Source of the DNA: Peribacillus simplex NBRC 15720 = DSM 1321 | Lineage (GTDB): Bacteria; Bacillota; Bacilli; Bacillales; DSM-1321 | Length of the DNA: 64,000 bases | Assembly (NCBI RefSeq): GCF_002243645.1 | Contig: NZ_CP017704.1 | Location: 4,234,001-4,298,000 of the forward strand | Direction: 5' to 3' | Part shown: positions 47,339 through 58,158 of the stretch, piece by piece | How the letters are laid out: each line of letters starts with the position of its first letter | Numbering within the stretch: the stretch's first letter is position 1 | The notes under the pieces: model-generated | Seen by the model: only the letters and a program-made list of their open reading frames with translations | Told to the model about the DNA's origin: nothing | Databases searched by the model: none | Translations under genes and position numbers: made by a program

Positions 47339-49600
47339 ATGGTAAAAAGAAGCAGGATCGTTGCGTTTTTTCTAATCGCACTATTGATTTTCGCAGCGAT
47401 GGGGACGACTTCAAAAGGAATCCTAAAGGATATCAAGCTGGGTCTTGATCTTCAAGGCGGTTTTGAAGTGTTGTATGAAGTAAAACCGCTGTCTGGGGAA
47501 AAGATCACCCCGGATGTTTTACGGGCTACAGTAAGCTCACTTGAGCGGCGTGTCAATGTTTTGGGCGTTAGCGAACCTAACATTCAAATCGAAGGGAAAG
47601 ACCGGATCCGCGTTCAATTGGCTGGAGTCAAAGACCAAAATAACGCACGGGAGATTCTCTCGACACAAGCAAAATTATCTTTCCGTGACTACAACGATAA
47701 GGAAATGATGACCGGTGCCGACTTGAAAGAAGGCGGCGCGAAACAAACGTTCCAAGATAATAAACCGGTTGTCGAAGTCACATTGAAAGATGTAAATAAG
47801 TTTAAGGATATCACCCAAAAAATATCCTCGATGGAAAGTCCGACTAATGTACTTGCAATCTGGCTGGATTTCGAGGAAGGAAAAGATTCCATTAAGGATA
47901 CAGCCTCACAGGACAATATGATATCCGCTCCAGCTGTCAGTGAGGTTTTCAATACGAAGAAGGTGTATATTACCGGTCAATTCACGGTTGAAGAAGCGAA
48001 AGAGCTTGCAGCCCTTCTGGATGCAGGTGCCCTGCCTGTAGATTTAAAAGAAAAGTATTCCACTTCTGTAGGTGCCCAATTTGGTGCAGGTGCACTGAAT
48101 GATACTATTTTTGCGGGAATCATCGGAATTGCACTTGTTTTTATCTTCATGCTTGTGTATTACCGCTTCCCGGGGTTCATTGCAGTCGTCACTTTAAGCA
48201 TATACATTTTCTTGACGCTATTAGTGTTTGATTGGATGAATGCGGTCCTTACGCTGCCTGGTATTGCGGCATTGGTACTCGGGGTCGGGATGGCTGTCGA
48301 CGCCAATATCATAACCTACGAGCGAATCAGGGATGAATTGAAACTTGGTAGATCTGTTAAAGCGGCTTATAAAGAAGGTACGAAAAATTCACTTTCTACA
48401 ATTACGGATGCGAACTTAACGACCTTACTTGCTGCGGCCGTTCTGTTCTATTATGGAACTAGCTCGGTTAAAGGGTTTGCCACCACTTTGATCATTTCGA
48501 TTTTAATGAGTTTCATAACAGCTGTCTATGGTACACGCCTTTTCATGAGCCTGTGGGTGAATAGCGGGTTCCTTGACAAACGTACAACATGGTTTGGCGT
48601 GAAGAAGAAATACATTCACGATTTATCCGATAAAATTGATTTAATGTCATTGCCAACGCGCTTTGATAAAATCGATTTCGTCAAACATCGGAAAGTTTTT
48701 TATGGCATTTCAATCGGTGTCACCATTATTGGGATCATTTTCCTGCTCGTCTTCAGATTGAATCTAGGGATTGATTTCACGAGCGGCACCCGAATCGAGA
48801 TTGCGTCCAAAGATGTCTTGACGACTCAGCAAGTCAAAACCGAAATGGGCAAGGTCGGTATTGATGAGAAGGATATCAAGGATGTCAGGCTCGCTGGAAA
48901 AGAAAATAAAAATGCTGTCGTTCGGACAGTCGGTGTCCTCGATAAACAGGAAATCGCTGAATTGAAGGACCATTTCAAGGAGGATTACGGAGCAGAACCA
49001 AATGTCAGCACCGTATCACCGACTGTAGGAAAAGAGCTTGCGAAAAATGCCATGTTTGCGTTAGCGATTGCATCAATCGGTATCATTTTGTATGTATCGA
49101 TACGATTTGAATGGCGAATGGCTGTTCCTGCCGTGGTCGCGCTTATACATGATGCATTCTTCATCATCACGATTTTTAGCTTACTCCGGCTCGAAGTGGA
49201 TATCACCTTCATTGCTGCGGTTCTGACGATCGTCGGTTATTCGATCAATGATACGATCGTAACCTTTGACCGTATACGTGAAAACCTGCGCTTCAGCCGT
49301 AAAATCAAAACCGTCGAAGAACTTGAGAACATTGTGAACATCAGTATCAGGCAAACTTTGACGAGATCCATTAACACGGTTCTGACCGTTCTCATTACGG
49401 TTATCGCGTTGATGATCTTCGGTAGTGAAGCTATCCGTAACTTCTCCATCGCCCTGTTTATCGGTTTAATATGCGGCGTGTATTCATCGCTATTGATCGC
49501 TTCCCAATTCTGGCTTGATTTGAAAATCAGGGAATTGAAGAAGAAAGGTCCGCTGAATACCGCAAAAGAAAAGAAACAAAGTCTTGAAGGACAAGTTTAA
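47339..49600 (+). CDS. secDF: Protein translocase subunit SecDF (fused)
   Basis: An RND-family membrane motor that uses the proton gradient to complete Sec export. The 753-residue product is a natural SecD-SecF fusion with about 12 helices: N-terminal SecD part with IKLGLDLQGGFEVLYEV, VLGVGMAVDANIITYERI, and a SecF part starting about residue 450 with FRLNLGIDFTSGTRIEI and TIVGYSINDTIVTFDRI. GAAAGGGG precedes ATG 47339. A terminator follows. Confidence 0.97.
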   Translation: MVKRSRIVAFFLIALLIFAAMGTTSKGILKDIKLGLDLQGGFEVLYEVKPLSGEKITPDVLRATVSSLERRVNVLGVSEPNIQIEGKDRIRVQLAGVKDQNNAREILSTQAKLSFRDYNDKEMMTGADLKEGGAKQTFQDNKPVVEVTLKDVNKFKDITQKISSMESPTNVLAIWLDFEEGKDSIKDTASQDNMISAPAVSEVFNTKKVYITGQFTVEEAKELAALLDAGALPVDLKEKYSTSVGAQFGAGALNDTIFAGIIGIALVFIFMLVYYRFPGFIAVVTLSIYIFLTLLVFDWMNAVLTLPGIAALVLGVGMAVDANIITYERIRDELKLGRSVKAAYKEGTKNSLSTITDANLTTLLAAAVLFYYGTSSVKGFATTLIISILMSFITAVYGTRLFMSLWVNSGFLDKRTTWFGVKKKYIHDLSDKIDLMSLPTRFDKIDFVKHRKVFYGISIGVTIIGIIFLLVFRLNLGIDFTSGTRIEIASKDVLTTQQVKTEMGKVGIDEKDIKDVRLAGKENKNAVVRTVGVLDKQEIAELKDHFKEDYGAEPNVSTVSPTVGKELAKNAMFALAIASIGIILYVSIRFEWRMAVPAVVALIHDAFFIITIFSLLRLEVDITFIAAVLTIVGYSINDTIVTFDRIRENLRFSRKIKTVEELENIVNISIRQTLTRSINTVLTVLITVIALMIFGSEAIRNFSIALFIGLICGVYSSLLIASQFWLDLKIRELKKKGPLNTAKEKKQSLEGQV

Positions 49601-49610
49601 TAGGGGAGAG

Positions 49611-49641
49611 GGGGCTGGCATGATGCCAGCCTTCTTTTTGT
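49611..49641 (+). terminator. Terminator after secDF
   Basis: GGCTGGCA / TGCCAGCC stem with a TGA loop and TTCTTTTTG. Confidence 0.85.
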
Positions 49642-49746
49642 TGAACCAAGTTTATTGAATAGGGAATTACAGCCAATTATGAGTTTAAAATAAAATTGAA
49701 TCTGGTATATTCGTTTTGTATAATGAGTAAGTTGAGGGGTGAATAA

Positions 49747-52122
49747 ATGTTAAAGCCAAAAACCCGGTGGAACTTACGAACTGCCGATGAAAACAAAGTT
49801 GCTGTACTAGCTGAAGAGCTTCATATCACACCTTTGGTTGCAGCCCTGCTTGTGAATCGAGGCCTGGATACGATTGAAAGTGCCCGATCATTTTTATTTG
49901 TAAAAAATCAAACTTTTCATGATCCATTTTTATTGAAGGATATGGATAAAGCGGTATATAGAATAAGAGAAGCCATACAAAATGGAGAAAAAATACGTAT
50001 ATTCGGTGATTATGATGCGGATGGCGTGACATCGACCACAGTGATGATGACGGCGCTGACGAGATTGGGTGCCGATGTTGACTTTTATATCCCGAATCGG
50101 TTTACAGAAGGATATGGTCCGAATCCGATGGCATTCCGCCTTGCAGCTGAGCAAGGGGTGAAGGTATTAATAACCGTGGATACCGGAATTTCTGCAGTCG
50201 ATGAAGCGAAACTTGCCGGCGAGCTTGGCATGGATTATATTTTGACCGACCACCATGAACCGGGACCGGAACTGCCTGAGGCATTGGCAATCATCCATCC
50301 TAAACTTGAGGACAGTTCCTATCCATTTAAAGACCTTGCCGGAGTAGGGGTTGCATTTAAGCTGGCACACGCCCTGCTTGGGGAATTGCCTGAGGATTTG
50401 CTTGAAATAGCGGCAATCGGCACGATAGCGGATTTAGTGCCTTTACAAGGGGAAAACCGCGTCATTGCTGCAAAAGGCATCGAGCAGTTACGTTTGACTC
50501 GCCGCCCGGGACTTGTTGCCTTAATGAAAGTGGCGAATGTTCAGCAGGAAGCATTGAATGAAGAATCGATCGGCTTTGCGATGGCACCGCGGATCAATGC
50601 TGTCGGGCGCCTTGGAGATGCCGACCCCGCTGTCGATTTATTGATGTCCACTAACCTGGAAGAAGCAACGGAACTTGCCAATGAAATCAATGATATCAAT
50701 AAAGAGCGGCAGGAAATGGTTGCAGCAATGGCGGAAGAAGCGATTGCTGAAGTCGAGGAAAACTTCCCGCCGGATTCCAATGGCGTGCTCATCATCGGCA
50801 GGGAAGGCTGGAACGCCGGAGTTGTAGGGATTGTGGCCTCTAAACTTGTTGAACGCTTTTACCGGCCCACGATTGTATTGAGCTTTGACCGGGAAAAGGG
50901 ATTAGCTAAAGGTTCTGCTCGGAGCATAGCCGGTTTCGATCTTTTCGAAAGTCTTTCCACCTGCCGTGAATTACTGCCGCATTTTGGCGGACATCCAATG
51001 GCTGCTGGAATGACATTGAAAATTGAAGATGTTCAGGAGCTTAGGGACCGCATGAACTTGATTGCGAGGGAACAACTTAGCGAAGAAGACTTCACACCCA
51101 TTACCAATTTGGACGGGTCTACTACATTAGCTGAAGTTTCTATTCAAACGATTCAGGAGATGAGCTTGCTGGCGCCATTTGGGGTGACGAATCCCAAACC
51201 GAAGATCTTGATAGATTCCGTCCAGCTTTCAAGTGTCCGCAAAATTGGTGCCAACCAAAATCACTTGAAGGTCCAGCTGGAAGATGGTGAAAATCACAAA
51301 CTTGACGGTGTGGGCTTCGGTCTCGGTCATTTTGTCGATGAAATAGCTCCGCACGCTGAAGTCTCGGTTATTGGTGAGCTTTCCATCAATGAGTGGAATA
51401 ATATGAAAAAGCCTCAGATCTTTGTCCAAGATGTTTCGGTAAACCATTGGCAGTTATTTGATTACCGCGGTAAGGGACAGGCAGAGAAGTGGCTTGCCGA
51501 CATTCCAGTACAAAACCGGAAGATCGTCATTTTTTCGGAAGATATTTATGGCAGATATCCATTTTTGCAAAACCATCCAGATCTCGTTCATATCCAGAAT
51601 GAACTGGATGCAGAGCAGCTCGACTGCTTCGAAGGTCATTTGGTATTTATGGACATGCCGCCGTCCAGGGAATATTTGAAACGGGTGATTGCCAATAAGA
51701 ACCCTTCGCGTATCTACGCTCACCTTTCCCATGAACAGGACCATTTCTTAAGTACGATGCCAACAAGGGATCATTTTAAATGGTTTTATGCCTTCCTTGC
51801 CAAAAAGGGGCCGCTCGACGTGAAAAGATATGGTGATGACCTAGCCAAATATCGTGGCTGGTCAAGAGATACCGTGGATTTCATTTCTAAGGTGTTTTTT
51901 GAGCTTGATTTTGTTACAATAGAGAATGGGTTAATTATGCTCACAACCAATGCGAAAAAACGCGATCTCAGTGAATCTGAATCGTATACAAGAAAGAAAG
52001 AGCAATTTGAGCTTGAACAAGAGCTTGTTTATTCTTCCTATCAGCAATTATTCGATTGGTTCAATCATTATTTAGTTCATGAGGCAACAGACCTTGAGGA
52101 GGAAACAAAGCAATGGATTTAA
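49747..52122 (+). CDS. recJ: Single-stranded-DNA-specific exonuclease RecJ
   Basis: A 5'-3' single-strand exonuclease for recombination and repair. The 791-residue product has DHH motifs: [42 protein letters not shown], the DHHA1 motif [11 protein letters not shown], an OB domain and a Bacillota-type C-terminal extension (about residues 560-790). TTGAGGGGTG precedes ATG 49747. It overlaps apt by 10 bases. Confidence 0.96.
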   Translation: MLKPKTRWNLRTADENKVAVLAEELHITPLVAALLVNRGLDTIESARSFLFVKNQTFHDPFLLKDMDKAVYRIREAIQNGEKIRIFGDYDADGVTSTTVMMTALTRLGADVDFYIPNRFTEGYGPNPMAFRLAAEQGVKVLITVDTGISAVDEAKLAGELGMDYILTDHHEPGPELPEALAIIHPKLEDSSYPFKDLAGVGVAFKLAHALLGELPEDLLEIAAIGTIADLVPLQGENRVIAAKGIEQLRLTRRPGLVALMKVANVQQEALNEESIGFAMAPRINAVGRLGDADPAVDLLMSTNLEEATELANEINDINKERQEMVAAMAEEAIAEVEENFPPDSNGVLIIGREGWNAGVVGIVASKLVERFYRPTIVLSFDREKGLAKGSARSIAGFDLFESLSTCRELLPHFGGHPMAAGMTLKIEDVQELRDRMNLIAREQLSEEDFTPITNLDGSTTLAEVSIQTIQEMSLLAPFGVTNPKPKILIDSVQLSSVRKIGANQNHLKVQLEDGENHKLDGVGFGLGHFVDEIAPHAEVSVIGELSINEWNNMKKPQIFVQDVSVNHWQLFDYRGKGQAEKWLADIPVQNRKIVIFSEDIYGRYPFLQNHPDLVHIQNELDAEQLDCFEGHLVFMDMPPSREYLKRVIANKNPSRIYAHLSHEQDHFLSTMPTRDHFKWFYAFLAKKGPLDVKRYGDDLAKYRGWSRDTVDFISKVFFELDFVTIENGLIMLTTNAKKRDLSESESYTRKKEQFELEQELVYSSYQQLFDWFNHYLVHEATDLEEETKQWI

Positions 52123-52625
52123 AGCAATATGTAACAATTGTGCAAGACTGGCCAAAACCGGGTATTGTCTTCAAAGATATTACAACATTAATGGATAACG
52201 GCGCAGCTTATAAATACGCAACAGACCAAATCGTCGAGTACGCTCGCGATAAAAATATCGACTTGGTGGTCGGGCCGGAAGCACGCGGATTCATTATCGG
52301 ATGTCCAGTCGCATACTCATTGGAAGTGGGCTTTGCGCCAGTGAGAAAAGAAGGAAAACTTCCACGTGAAACGATAAAAGTAGAATATGGATTAGAATAT
52401 GGCAAGGATGTATTGACAATCCATAAAGATGCCATTAAACCGGGACAGCGTATCCTGATTACGGATGATTTGCTTGCTACCGGGGGAACAATCGAAGCGA
52501 CGATCAAATTGGTTGAACAGCTAGGCGGAATTGTAGCCGGGATTGCATTCCTTATTGAATTGACTGACTTGGATGGAAAAGATAAATTAGACGGCTATGA
52601 TGTCTTGACATTAATGAGCTTTTAA
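52113..52625 (+). CDS. apt: Adenine phosphoribosyltransferase
   Basis: Salvages adenine to AMP with PRPP. The 170-residue product has the PRPP motif [31 protein letters not shown] and [14 protein letters not shown]. Its ATG lies within the recJ end (GAGGAGGAAA ribosome site inside recJ). recJ-apt-relA order is conserved in Bacillus. Confidence 0.97.
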   Translation: MDLKQYVTIVQDWPKPGIVFKDITTLMDNGAAYKYATDQIVEYARDKNIDLVVGPEARGFIIGCPVAYSLEVGFAPVRKEGKLPRETIKVEYGLEYGKDVLTIHKDAIKPGQRILITDDLLATGGTIEATIKLVEQLGGIVAGIAFLIELTDLDGKDKLDGYDVLTLMSF

Positions 52626-52628
52626 TAA

Positions 52629-52662
52629 AGAAGAGCACTCTGACCAGGGTGCTCTTTCTGTT
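52629..52662 (+). terminator. Terminator after apt
   Basis: AAGAGCAC / GTGCTCTT stem with TTTCTGTTTT. Confidence 0.78.
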
Positions 52663-52738
52663 TTACTCGTTTTAACTGGATTTTGTCGAATTTCCAGTGA
52701 AAAAATGCACTATTCTTAATAAAATACACGTTTAACTC

Positions 52739-52767
52739 TTTACATCCTTGCCTTTTTTTTCGATAAT
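52739..52767 (+). promoter_or_regulatory. Candidate sigma-A promoter of relA
   Basis: TTTACA (52739-52744), a 17-base spacer and GATAAT (52762-52767). The leader to 52941 also holds a short hairpin CCGGAT / ATCCGG (52897-52911) near the relA start. No other feature was found in the 52663-52941 gap. Confidence 0.5.
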
Positions 52768-52941
52768 AGTAATAATAAAGAGTTTTTCTGCTAATAAGTT
52801 TATTTGCACTTGTATCCGTTTAAGCGGATTTATTTTTTTTCGCAAAAATTGTCACGTTTTGCAGAATAAAGGGAAGTGCTACCAATCATACTCAATCCGG
52901 ATGATATCCGGTGGCAGTTAAAGTGGGGTTAAGGTGATTAA

Positions 52942-55140
52942 ATGGCTAATGATCAAATATTGACTGCCGAGCAGGTTGTAGAACGGGCCAGCTTATATCT
53001 TCAGCCGGAAGAAGCTGAATTTATTCATAGAGCGTTTAAGTATGCAGAGTATGCTCACCGAGAACAATTCCGTAAATCGGGAGAGCCGTATATTATTCAT
53101 CCGATTCAAGTGGCGGGCATTCTGGCTGATCTTGAAATGGACCCTGCAACCATTGCGGCAGGTTTTTTACATGATGTTGTTGAAGACACGGAGATCACTC
53201 TGAAGGATATTGAAGAAAATTTCAGTCCTGAAGTCGCCATGCTTGTGGATGGCGTGACCAAGTTAGGGAAAATCAAGTATAAATCACAGCAGGAGCAACA
53301 GGCGGAAAACCATCGGAAAATGTTCGTGGCGATGGCTCAGGATATACGGGTCATCTTGATCAAGCTTGCGGACAGACTGCATAATATGCGGACCTTGAAG
53401 CATCTGCCGCAGGAAAAGCAGAGAAGGATATCGAACGAGACGTTGGAAATCTTCGCACCGCTTGCTCATCGTCTTGGTATCAGCACGATTAAATGGGAAC
53501 TTGAAGATACTGCACTAAGGTATCTGAATCCTCAGCAATATTACCGAATCGTTAACCTGATGAAGAAAAAACGTGCTGAACGTGAAAAGTATCTGGAAGA
53601 AGTCATCGATGAAGTGCGTAAAAACGTTGAGGAAGTCAATATTAAGGCTGACCTTTCCGGCAGACCGAAACATATATACAGCATTTATCGCAAAATGGCT
53701 TTGCAGAATAAGCAGTTCAGCGAAATTTATGATTTGCTTGCAGTTCGGATCGTCGTCAATAGCATAAAAGATTGCTATGCCGTTTTAGGGATCATCCATA
53801 CATGCTGGAAGCCGATGCCTGGCCGATTCAAAGACTATATCGCGATGCCGAAGCCGAATATGTATCAATCGCTCCATACGACAGTGATCGGACCGAAAGG
53901 CGATCCGCTGGAAGTGCAGATCCGTACATCCGATATGCATCGCATTGCCGAGTTCGGGGTTGCCGCGCACTGGGCTTATAAAGAGGGAAAAGATGTCGGT
54001 GAACAGCCTTCATTGGAAGAAAAATTGACATGGTTCCGGGAAATTCTCGAATTCCAGGATGATGCAACTAATGCAGAGGAATTCATGGAATCCCTTAAAA
54101 TAGATCTTTTTTCTGATATGGTATTCATTTTCACACCAAAAGGCGATGTCATCGAACTGCCATCAGGATCCAACCCGATTGATTTCGCTTACCGGATTCA
54201 CTCGGAAATCGGAAACAAAACGATTGGTGCCAAAGTGAACGGGAAAATGGTACCGCTGGATTATAAACTGAAAACTGGCGACATCATAGAAATCTTAACT
54301 TCGAAGCATTCATATGGTCCAAGTCAAGATTGGCTTAAACTAACGCAAACGTCTCAGGCGAAAAATAAGATCCGCCAATTTTTCAAGAAGCAGCGCCGGG
54401 AAGAAAATATCGAAAAAGGCAAAGAGCTTGTTGAAAAGGAAATCAAGGATATGGAGTTCGACCTGAAGGAAATCCTGACTGCCGAGAATATCAGGCGTGT
54501 TGCGGATAAATTCAACTTCCTGAATGAAGAGGATATGTATGCAGCAGTCGGTTATAACGGAATAACGGCCCTTCAGGTAGCTAACCGCCTTACCGAAAAA
54601 TGGCGTAAGCAGAAAATGGTCGAGCAAGAAGCAGATATTTCTGAAGCGGTAGCCGATCTGAAAACCTTCTCCAATACATCGAAAAAACGTGACTCAGGTG
54701 TACAGGTACCGGGGATTGATAACCTGCTTATCCGTTTATCACGCTGTTGCAACCCAGTACCAGGGGACGAAATCGTCGGTTATATAACCAAAGGCCGTGG
54801 AGTTTCAGTTCATAGACAAGACTGCCCGAACCTGGATAGCGGGGATGCCGATCATCGCCTTGTACCTGTTGAATGGGAAAGTACGATTAACGAACGCAAG
54901 GAATACATCGTTGAAATTGAAATCAGCGGCTATGACCGTCGCGGCTTATTAAACGAAGTGCTGCAAGCCGTCAATGAAACCAAGACCAACATATCAGCGG
55001 TCTCGGGTAAATCCGACAGGAATAAGGTGGCGACCATTCACATGTCGATTTATATTCATAACATTGCCCATTTACAAAAGGTCGTCGACCGTATAAAACA
55101 AATTTCAGATGTTTATTCCGTCAGAAGGATCATGAACTAA
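52942..55140 (+). CDS. relA: Bifunctional (p)ppGpp synthetase/hydrolase
   Basis: The Rel enzyme of the stringent response. The 732-residue product has the HD hydrolase domain ([17 protein letters not shown]), the synthetase domain ([18 protein letters not shown]), TGS (about 390-450), a Cys-rich segment ([16 protein letters not shown]) and a C-terminal ACT/RRM domain. Both active sites look intact. TTAAGGTGATTA precedes ATG 52942. dtd follows 15 bases after the stop. Confidence 0.97.
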   Translation: MANDQILTAEQVVERASLYLQPEEAEFIHRAFKYAEYAHREQFRKSGEPYIIHPIQVAGILADLEMDPATIAAGFLHDVVEDTEITLKDIEENFSPEVAMLVDGVTKLGKIKYKSQQEQQAENHRKMFVAMAQDIRVILIKLADRLHNMRTLKHLPQEKQRRISNETLEIFAPLAHRLGISTIKWELEDTALRYLNPQQYYRIVNLMKKKRAEREKYLEEVIDEVRKNVEEVNIKADLSGRPKHIYSIYRKMALQNKQFSEIYDLLAVRIVVNSIKDCYAVLGIIHTCWKPMPGRFKDYIAMPKPNMYQSLHTTVIGPKGDPLEVQIRTSDMHRIAEFGVAAHWAYKEGKDVGEQPSLEEKLTWFREILEFQDDATNAEEFMESLKIDLFSDMVFIFTPKGDVIELPSGSNPIDFAYRIHSEIGNKTIGAKVNGKMVPLDYKLKTGDIIEILTSKHSYGPSQDWLKLTQTSQAKNKIRQFFKKQRREENIEKGKELVEKEIKDMEFDLKEILTAENIRRVADKFNFLNEEDMYAAVGYNGITALQVANRLTEKWRKQKMVEQEADISEAVADLKTFSNTSKKRDSGVQVPGIDNLLIRLSRCCNPVPGDEIVGYITKGRGVSVHRQDCPNLDSGDADHRLVPVEWESTINERKEYIVEIEISGYDRRGLLNEVLQAVNETKTNISAVSGKSDRNKVATIHMSIYIHNIAHLQKVVDRIKQISDVYSVRRIMN

Positions 55141-55155
55141 GGAGTTTTTATTGCC

Positions 55156-55599
55156 ATGCGTGTTGTTTTACAACGTTCCAAAGCAGCAAAAGTAGTTGTC
55201 GCAAACCAAATAATCGGGCAAATCGATAGCGGTCTCGTCCTGTTGGTCGGTGTCACTCATGGGGATACCATCGATGACGCCGCCTATTTGGCCGATAAGA
55301 TTGTCAATCTCAGAATATTTGAAGATGAAAATGAAAAGATGAACCACTCACTATTGGATGTAGGAGGTTCGATTTTATCAGTTTCACAATTCACCTTATA
55401 CGGAGATAGCCGTAAAGGCCGTCGACCGAACTTCATGGACGCCGCCCGTCCTGAAGAGGCGAATGAAATATACGAAGCATTTAACGAGGAACTCCGCAAG
55501 AAAGGCGTCCATACGGAAACAGGTCAATTTGGTGCCATGATGGATGTTCAGCTTACTAATGACGGTCCCGTTACATTAATACTTGAAAGCAAAAAATGA
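55156..55599 (+). CDS. dtd: D-aminoacyl-tRNA deacylase
   Basis: Removes D-amino acids wrongly attached to tRNA. The 147-residue product has the active-site motifs [19 protein letters not shown] and [10 protein letters not shown] near the C-terminus, and starts [23 protein letters not shown] precedes the ATG. It is cotranscribed with relA. Confidence 0.96.
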   Translation: MRVVLQRSKAAKVVVANQIIGQIDSGLVLLVGVTHGDTIDDAAYLADKIVNLRIFEDENEKMNHSLLDVGGSILSVSQFTLYGDSRKGRRPNFMDAARPEEANEIYEAFNEELRKKGVHTETGQFGAMMDVQLTNDGPVTLILESKK

Positions 55600-55621
55600 C
55601 CTGCTCCGGCAGGTTTTTTGT
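55599..55621 (+). terminator. Terminator after relA-dtd
   Basis: CCTGC / GCAGG stem with a TCCG loop and a six-T run. Confidence 0.78.
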
Positions 55622-55633
55622 TTGGGTAAAAGT

Positions 55634-55669
55634 AGAAAAGCCAGCTTCGATGCGAAGCTGGCTTTTCTA
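55634..55669. terminator. Strong hairpin terminator facing the amidase gene
   Basis: AGAAAAGCCAGCTTCG and its complement form a 16-bp perfect stem with a four-base loop. It is just after the minus-strand amidase stop, with T-rich ends on both strands. Confidence 0.88.
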
Positions 55670-55673
55670 GTTC

Positions 55674-57443
55674 TTATTTAAAATACCGCGCCAATCCATT
55701 ATAGATTGCCGATGTGACTTTTTCTTGATACTCATTCGATGTTAACGTTAATTCTTCCACTGGATTACTTAAATAACCTAGTTCAATAAGTGTAGCTACC
55801 CGTTTATTTTCACGGGTAACATGAAAATTCCCGTATCGTGATCCGCGATTGGGCACCTGCATGGTCGAACCGAGTGAATTGGCCAGTGTTGCCGCCAATG
55901 CACGCTGGTAGTCATGATAGTAGTATGTGGTTATCCCACTGGTGATTTGGTCCTTGGTGCTATCATAATGGAGGCTGATGAAAGCATCCGCGTTATGTAT
56001 ATGTGAAGTGCTGACCCGGGAAGGGAGTGGAACATAGGTATTTCCGCTTCTGGTCAGGATCACTTTAGCTCCTGCCGCCTGAAGTTTGTCCCGCAGCAAT
56101 TCTGCCGTCCGAATCGTCAGGTTTTTCTCAAGTGTTCCACCGACGCCGATTGTACCGCTGTCCCTGCCGCCATGGCCGGGATCGATCACAATGGTTTTAT
56201 CCTTTAAATATTTCTCAACGCCAGGTCGTTGGATCTGCTCGGAATTCCCTTCGATCGTCACGATCCATCCGGCCACATAAGCTGTTTTTCCGCTCTTTAG
56301 TTTAATGGAATACCAGTCGCCTTCCATACCTGATGCGGAGAACGTATCACCTGCATTGGCCTGCTCTACAATCTCCGAGTTGCCATCAGGCTTACTTCTA
56401 AGGATCGTACCATCATGAATGATGGTAATCTTGTTTCCTTTTACATCAACCTTTTTTTCCTTCGTCGTTTGTTCAACATTCTCTTTTTCCAGGTACCAAC
56501 TCACGACCCAGCCCTTTTTTGAACCGGAGAGCTTTATCTGTGTCATATTTCCCTTTGTTTGCAGCACGGCGTAAGTCTCATCCTTGTTCACCGAACCGAT
56601 GACCTTGCTTGAGAGAGAGGCTTCTTTCCTGACATTTAAACCCGTAGCGGTCACCCTTGCAGTTGCGCCTGACGTATCATTTTTCCTATCATCTTGATCT
56701 TCGCTTACTTGTATGTAAGGTTCAGCTACCCAACCTCGGACTCCTTGGAAATCAATTTCAGCCCATTCATTTTCTACCCTGTAAACGGTCACTGACGTAT
56801 TTTTATTCAGCTTTCCGAGCGTGGCACTGTTTTTCGATGGTTCCGAACGGACATTGAGCCGGTCCACCAAAGTTACTCCGGTTTTTACGGATTGATTCGT
56901 TTCTTTTTCCTTAGTAGAATCTTTCTTCGCTGCATTTCCAGATGCGGCGGGAAGTTTAAGGTAGTCAGAAGAGACCCAGCCTTCGATATCCGCCATTTTG
57001 ACCTTTATCCAATTTTCATTCTTTTCAATGATGTCAACAGCCGTTCCTTTACTCAAGGACCCAACCGTTTGAAATGTAGTGCCGGGACCTGTACGGACGC
57101 GGACCGAACTGCCTGTTATCATACCTTGTCCGGATTCCTTTTTGACCTGATTGGTATCAGCCCCTGTTTGTCTCTCAACTAACCAATTGGCAACCCATCC
57201 CGTTTTGCCGGCGCCAATCCGGATTTCGATCCAGTCGCCATTTTCATTCAGAATGGGATACGATTCCCCTTTTGCCAGTTTTTTTACGATAGGGAAACTG
57301 AGACCTGCACCTTCACGGACATTGACCACTTGGGTCGTCACGATATTTTCCCCTTCATCTTTTCCAAAAGCGTGATTGATGGGGAAAATCGCTGATAATA
57401 TCAGCATCAGTGTCAGGCCGAATAAACCCGATTTCTTCTTCAT
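55674..57443 (-). CDS. N-acetylmuramoyl-L-alanine amidase with five SH3b domains
   Basis: A secreted cell-wall amidase (YrvJ-like). The 589-residue product has a signal peptide (GLFGLTLMLILSAIFPINHAFG), five bacterial SH3 repeats (each with an N-V-R-type core such as VVNVREGAG, VRVRTGPG, LNVRSEPS, LNVRKEAS, TILRSKPD), and a C-terminal Amidase_3 domain (about 415-585) with zinc ligands in IDPGHGGRDSG, GTLEKN and SLHYDS and the catalytic Glu in LIELGYLSNP. ATG 57443 follows AAGGGAGAG. It is convergent with dtd. Confidence 0.92.
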   Translation of the reverse strand: MKKKSGLFGLTLMLILSAIFPINHAFGKDEGENIVTTQVVNVREGAGLSFPIVKKLAKGESYPILNENGDWIEIRIGAGKTGWVANWLVERQTGADTNQVKKESGQGMITGSSVRVRTGPGTTFQTVGSLSKGTAVDIIEKNENWIKVKMADIEGWVSSDYLKLPAASGNAAKKDSTKEKETNQSVKTGVTLVDRLNVRSEPSKNSATLGKLNKNTSVTVYRVENEWAEIDFQGVRGWVAEPYIQVSEDQDDRKNDTSGATARVTATGLNVRKEASLSSKVIGSVNKDETYAVLQTKGNMTQIKLSGSKKGWVVSWYLEKENVEQTTKEKKVDVKGNKITIIHDGTILRSKPDGNSEIVEQANAGDTFSASGMEGDWYSIKLKSGKTAYVAGWIVTIEGNSEQIQRPGVEKYLKDKTIVIDPGHGGRDSGTIGVGGTLEKNLTIRTAELLRDKLQAAGAKVILTRSGNTYVPLPSRVSTSHIHNADAFISLHYDSTKDQITSGITTYYYHDYQRALAATLANSLGSTMQVPNRGSRYGNFHVTRENKRVATLIELGYLSNPVEELTLTSNEYQEKVTSAIYNGLARYFK

Positions 57444-57572
57444 AAGTTGTCTCTCCCTTTTAATGTCTATATGTATGTATTCTCGTTCAATGAAAATTTC
57501 CCTCTTTCCCCGTGCAAAAAACATTTTTTTTAGGAAAGAATAGAGTTTATATAACTCTAGGAGGGAAACCAC

Positions 57573-57746
57573 ATGAAATTCAGCGAAAAAGATCAAACGA
57601 GCTTAAGCGGAGGCAATCAAGTATTGGGTGTCGACTTTCACGATTTCATCCAAAAGGAACAAAGCGCAAACCTTGTTGAACTAGCATCCGAATTCGGAGT
57701 CAATGTCCGGACGATCAAAAATCTGAAAAAGCATTTGAACCAATAA
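57573..57746 (+). CDS. 57-residue helix-turn-helix protein
   Basis: A short gene missed by long-ORF searches. CTAGGAGGGAAA lies before ATG 57573. The product (starts MKFSEKDQTSLSGG) has a C-terminal helix-turn-helix LVELASEFGVNVRTIKNLKK, like the sigma-70 region 4 or small regulator fold, and an N-terminal polar part. B. subtilis has a small gene (I recall yrzK) at this place between the amidase gene and hisS. The target is unknown. Confidence 0.72.
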   Translation: MKFSEKDQTSLSGGNQVLGVDFHDFIQKEQSANLVELASEFGVNVRTIKNLKKHLNQ

Positions 57747-57771
57747 AATGCGACAAAATCCTCAGTCTACC

Positions 57772-57800
57772 TTGACATTTGATGTTAACGTCCGTATGAT
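57772..57800 (+). promoter_or_regulatory. Sigma-A promoter of hisS-aspS leader
   Basis: TTGACA (57772-57777), a 17-base spacer, TATGAT (57795-57800). It lies just before the T-box leader. Confidence 0.75.
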
Positions 57801-57805
57801 TATAA

Positions 57806-58096
57806 AATATCAGACTTATTACTGCAATAACCAATGATGGAGAAGAGTAATTAAGAAACACATGAAAAGAGAGGAAATGCCGAGGCTGAAAGCATTCCAC
57901 ATGATGACTTAATGAAAGAACCCTCCGTAGGCTTCACTCCGAACGGATTTACTTAATAGGAGATGGACGTAAAACAGGCGTTAACTGTTTTTGAGCGGGG
58001 GCACTTTTTTTGTGCTTCAACTAGGGTGGCACCACGGGATATCCAAACTCTCGTCCCTTGTAACATATAAGTTACAAGGGGCGGGAGTTTTTTGTT
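57806..58096 (+). promoter_or_regulatory. T-box riboswitch leader of hisS-aspS
   Basis: Contains the T-box AGGGTGGCACCACGG (58023-58037) and a long terminator stem from AACTC (58046) to GAGTT (58089) plus TTTTTTG. Stem I is visible as ATTAAG (57850-57855) with CTTAAT (57908-57913) and GGAAATGC with GCATTCC. CCACATGATGAC (57897-57908) on its 3' strand carries a His codon (CAC or CAT) and, close by, a GAC (Asp) triplet. Uncharged tRNA-His should induce the operon. Confidence 0.88.
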
Positions 58097-58158
58097 TGGA
58101 AAAAATCAGTATAGCGCCGTATCAGAAAGGGCGCCTTGCTTTAAAGGAGGAAACACAC

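Noticed and set aside
57991-58158. N-terminal extension of hisS
   Set aside because: It would translate the T-box and terminator; ATG 58159 has AAAGGAGG at ideal spacing.
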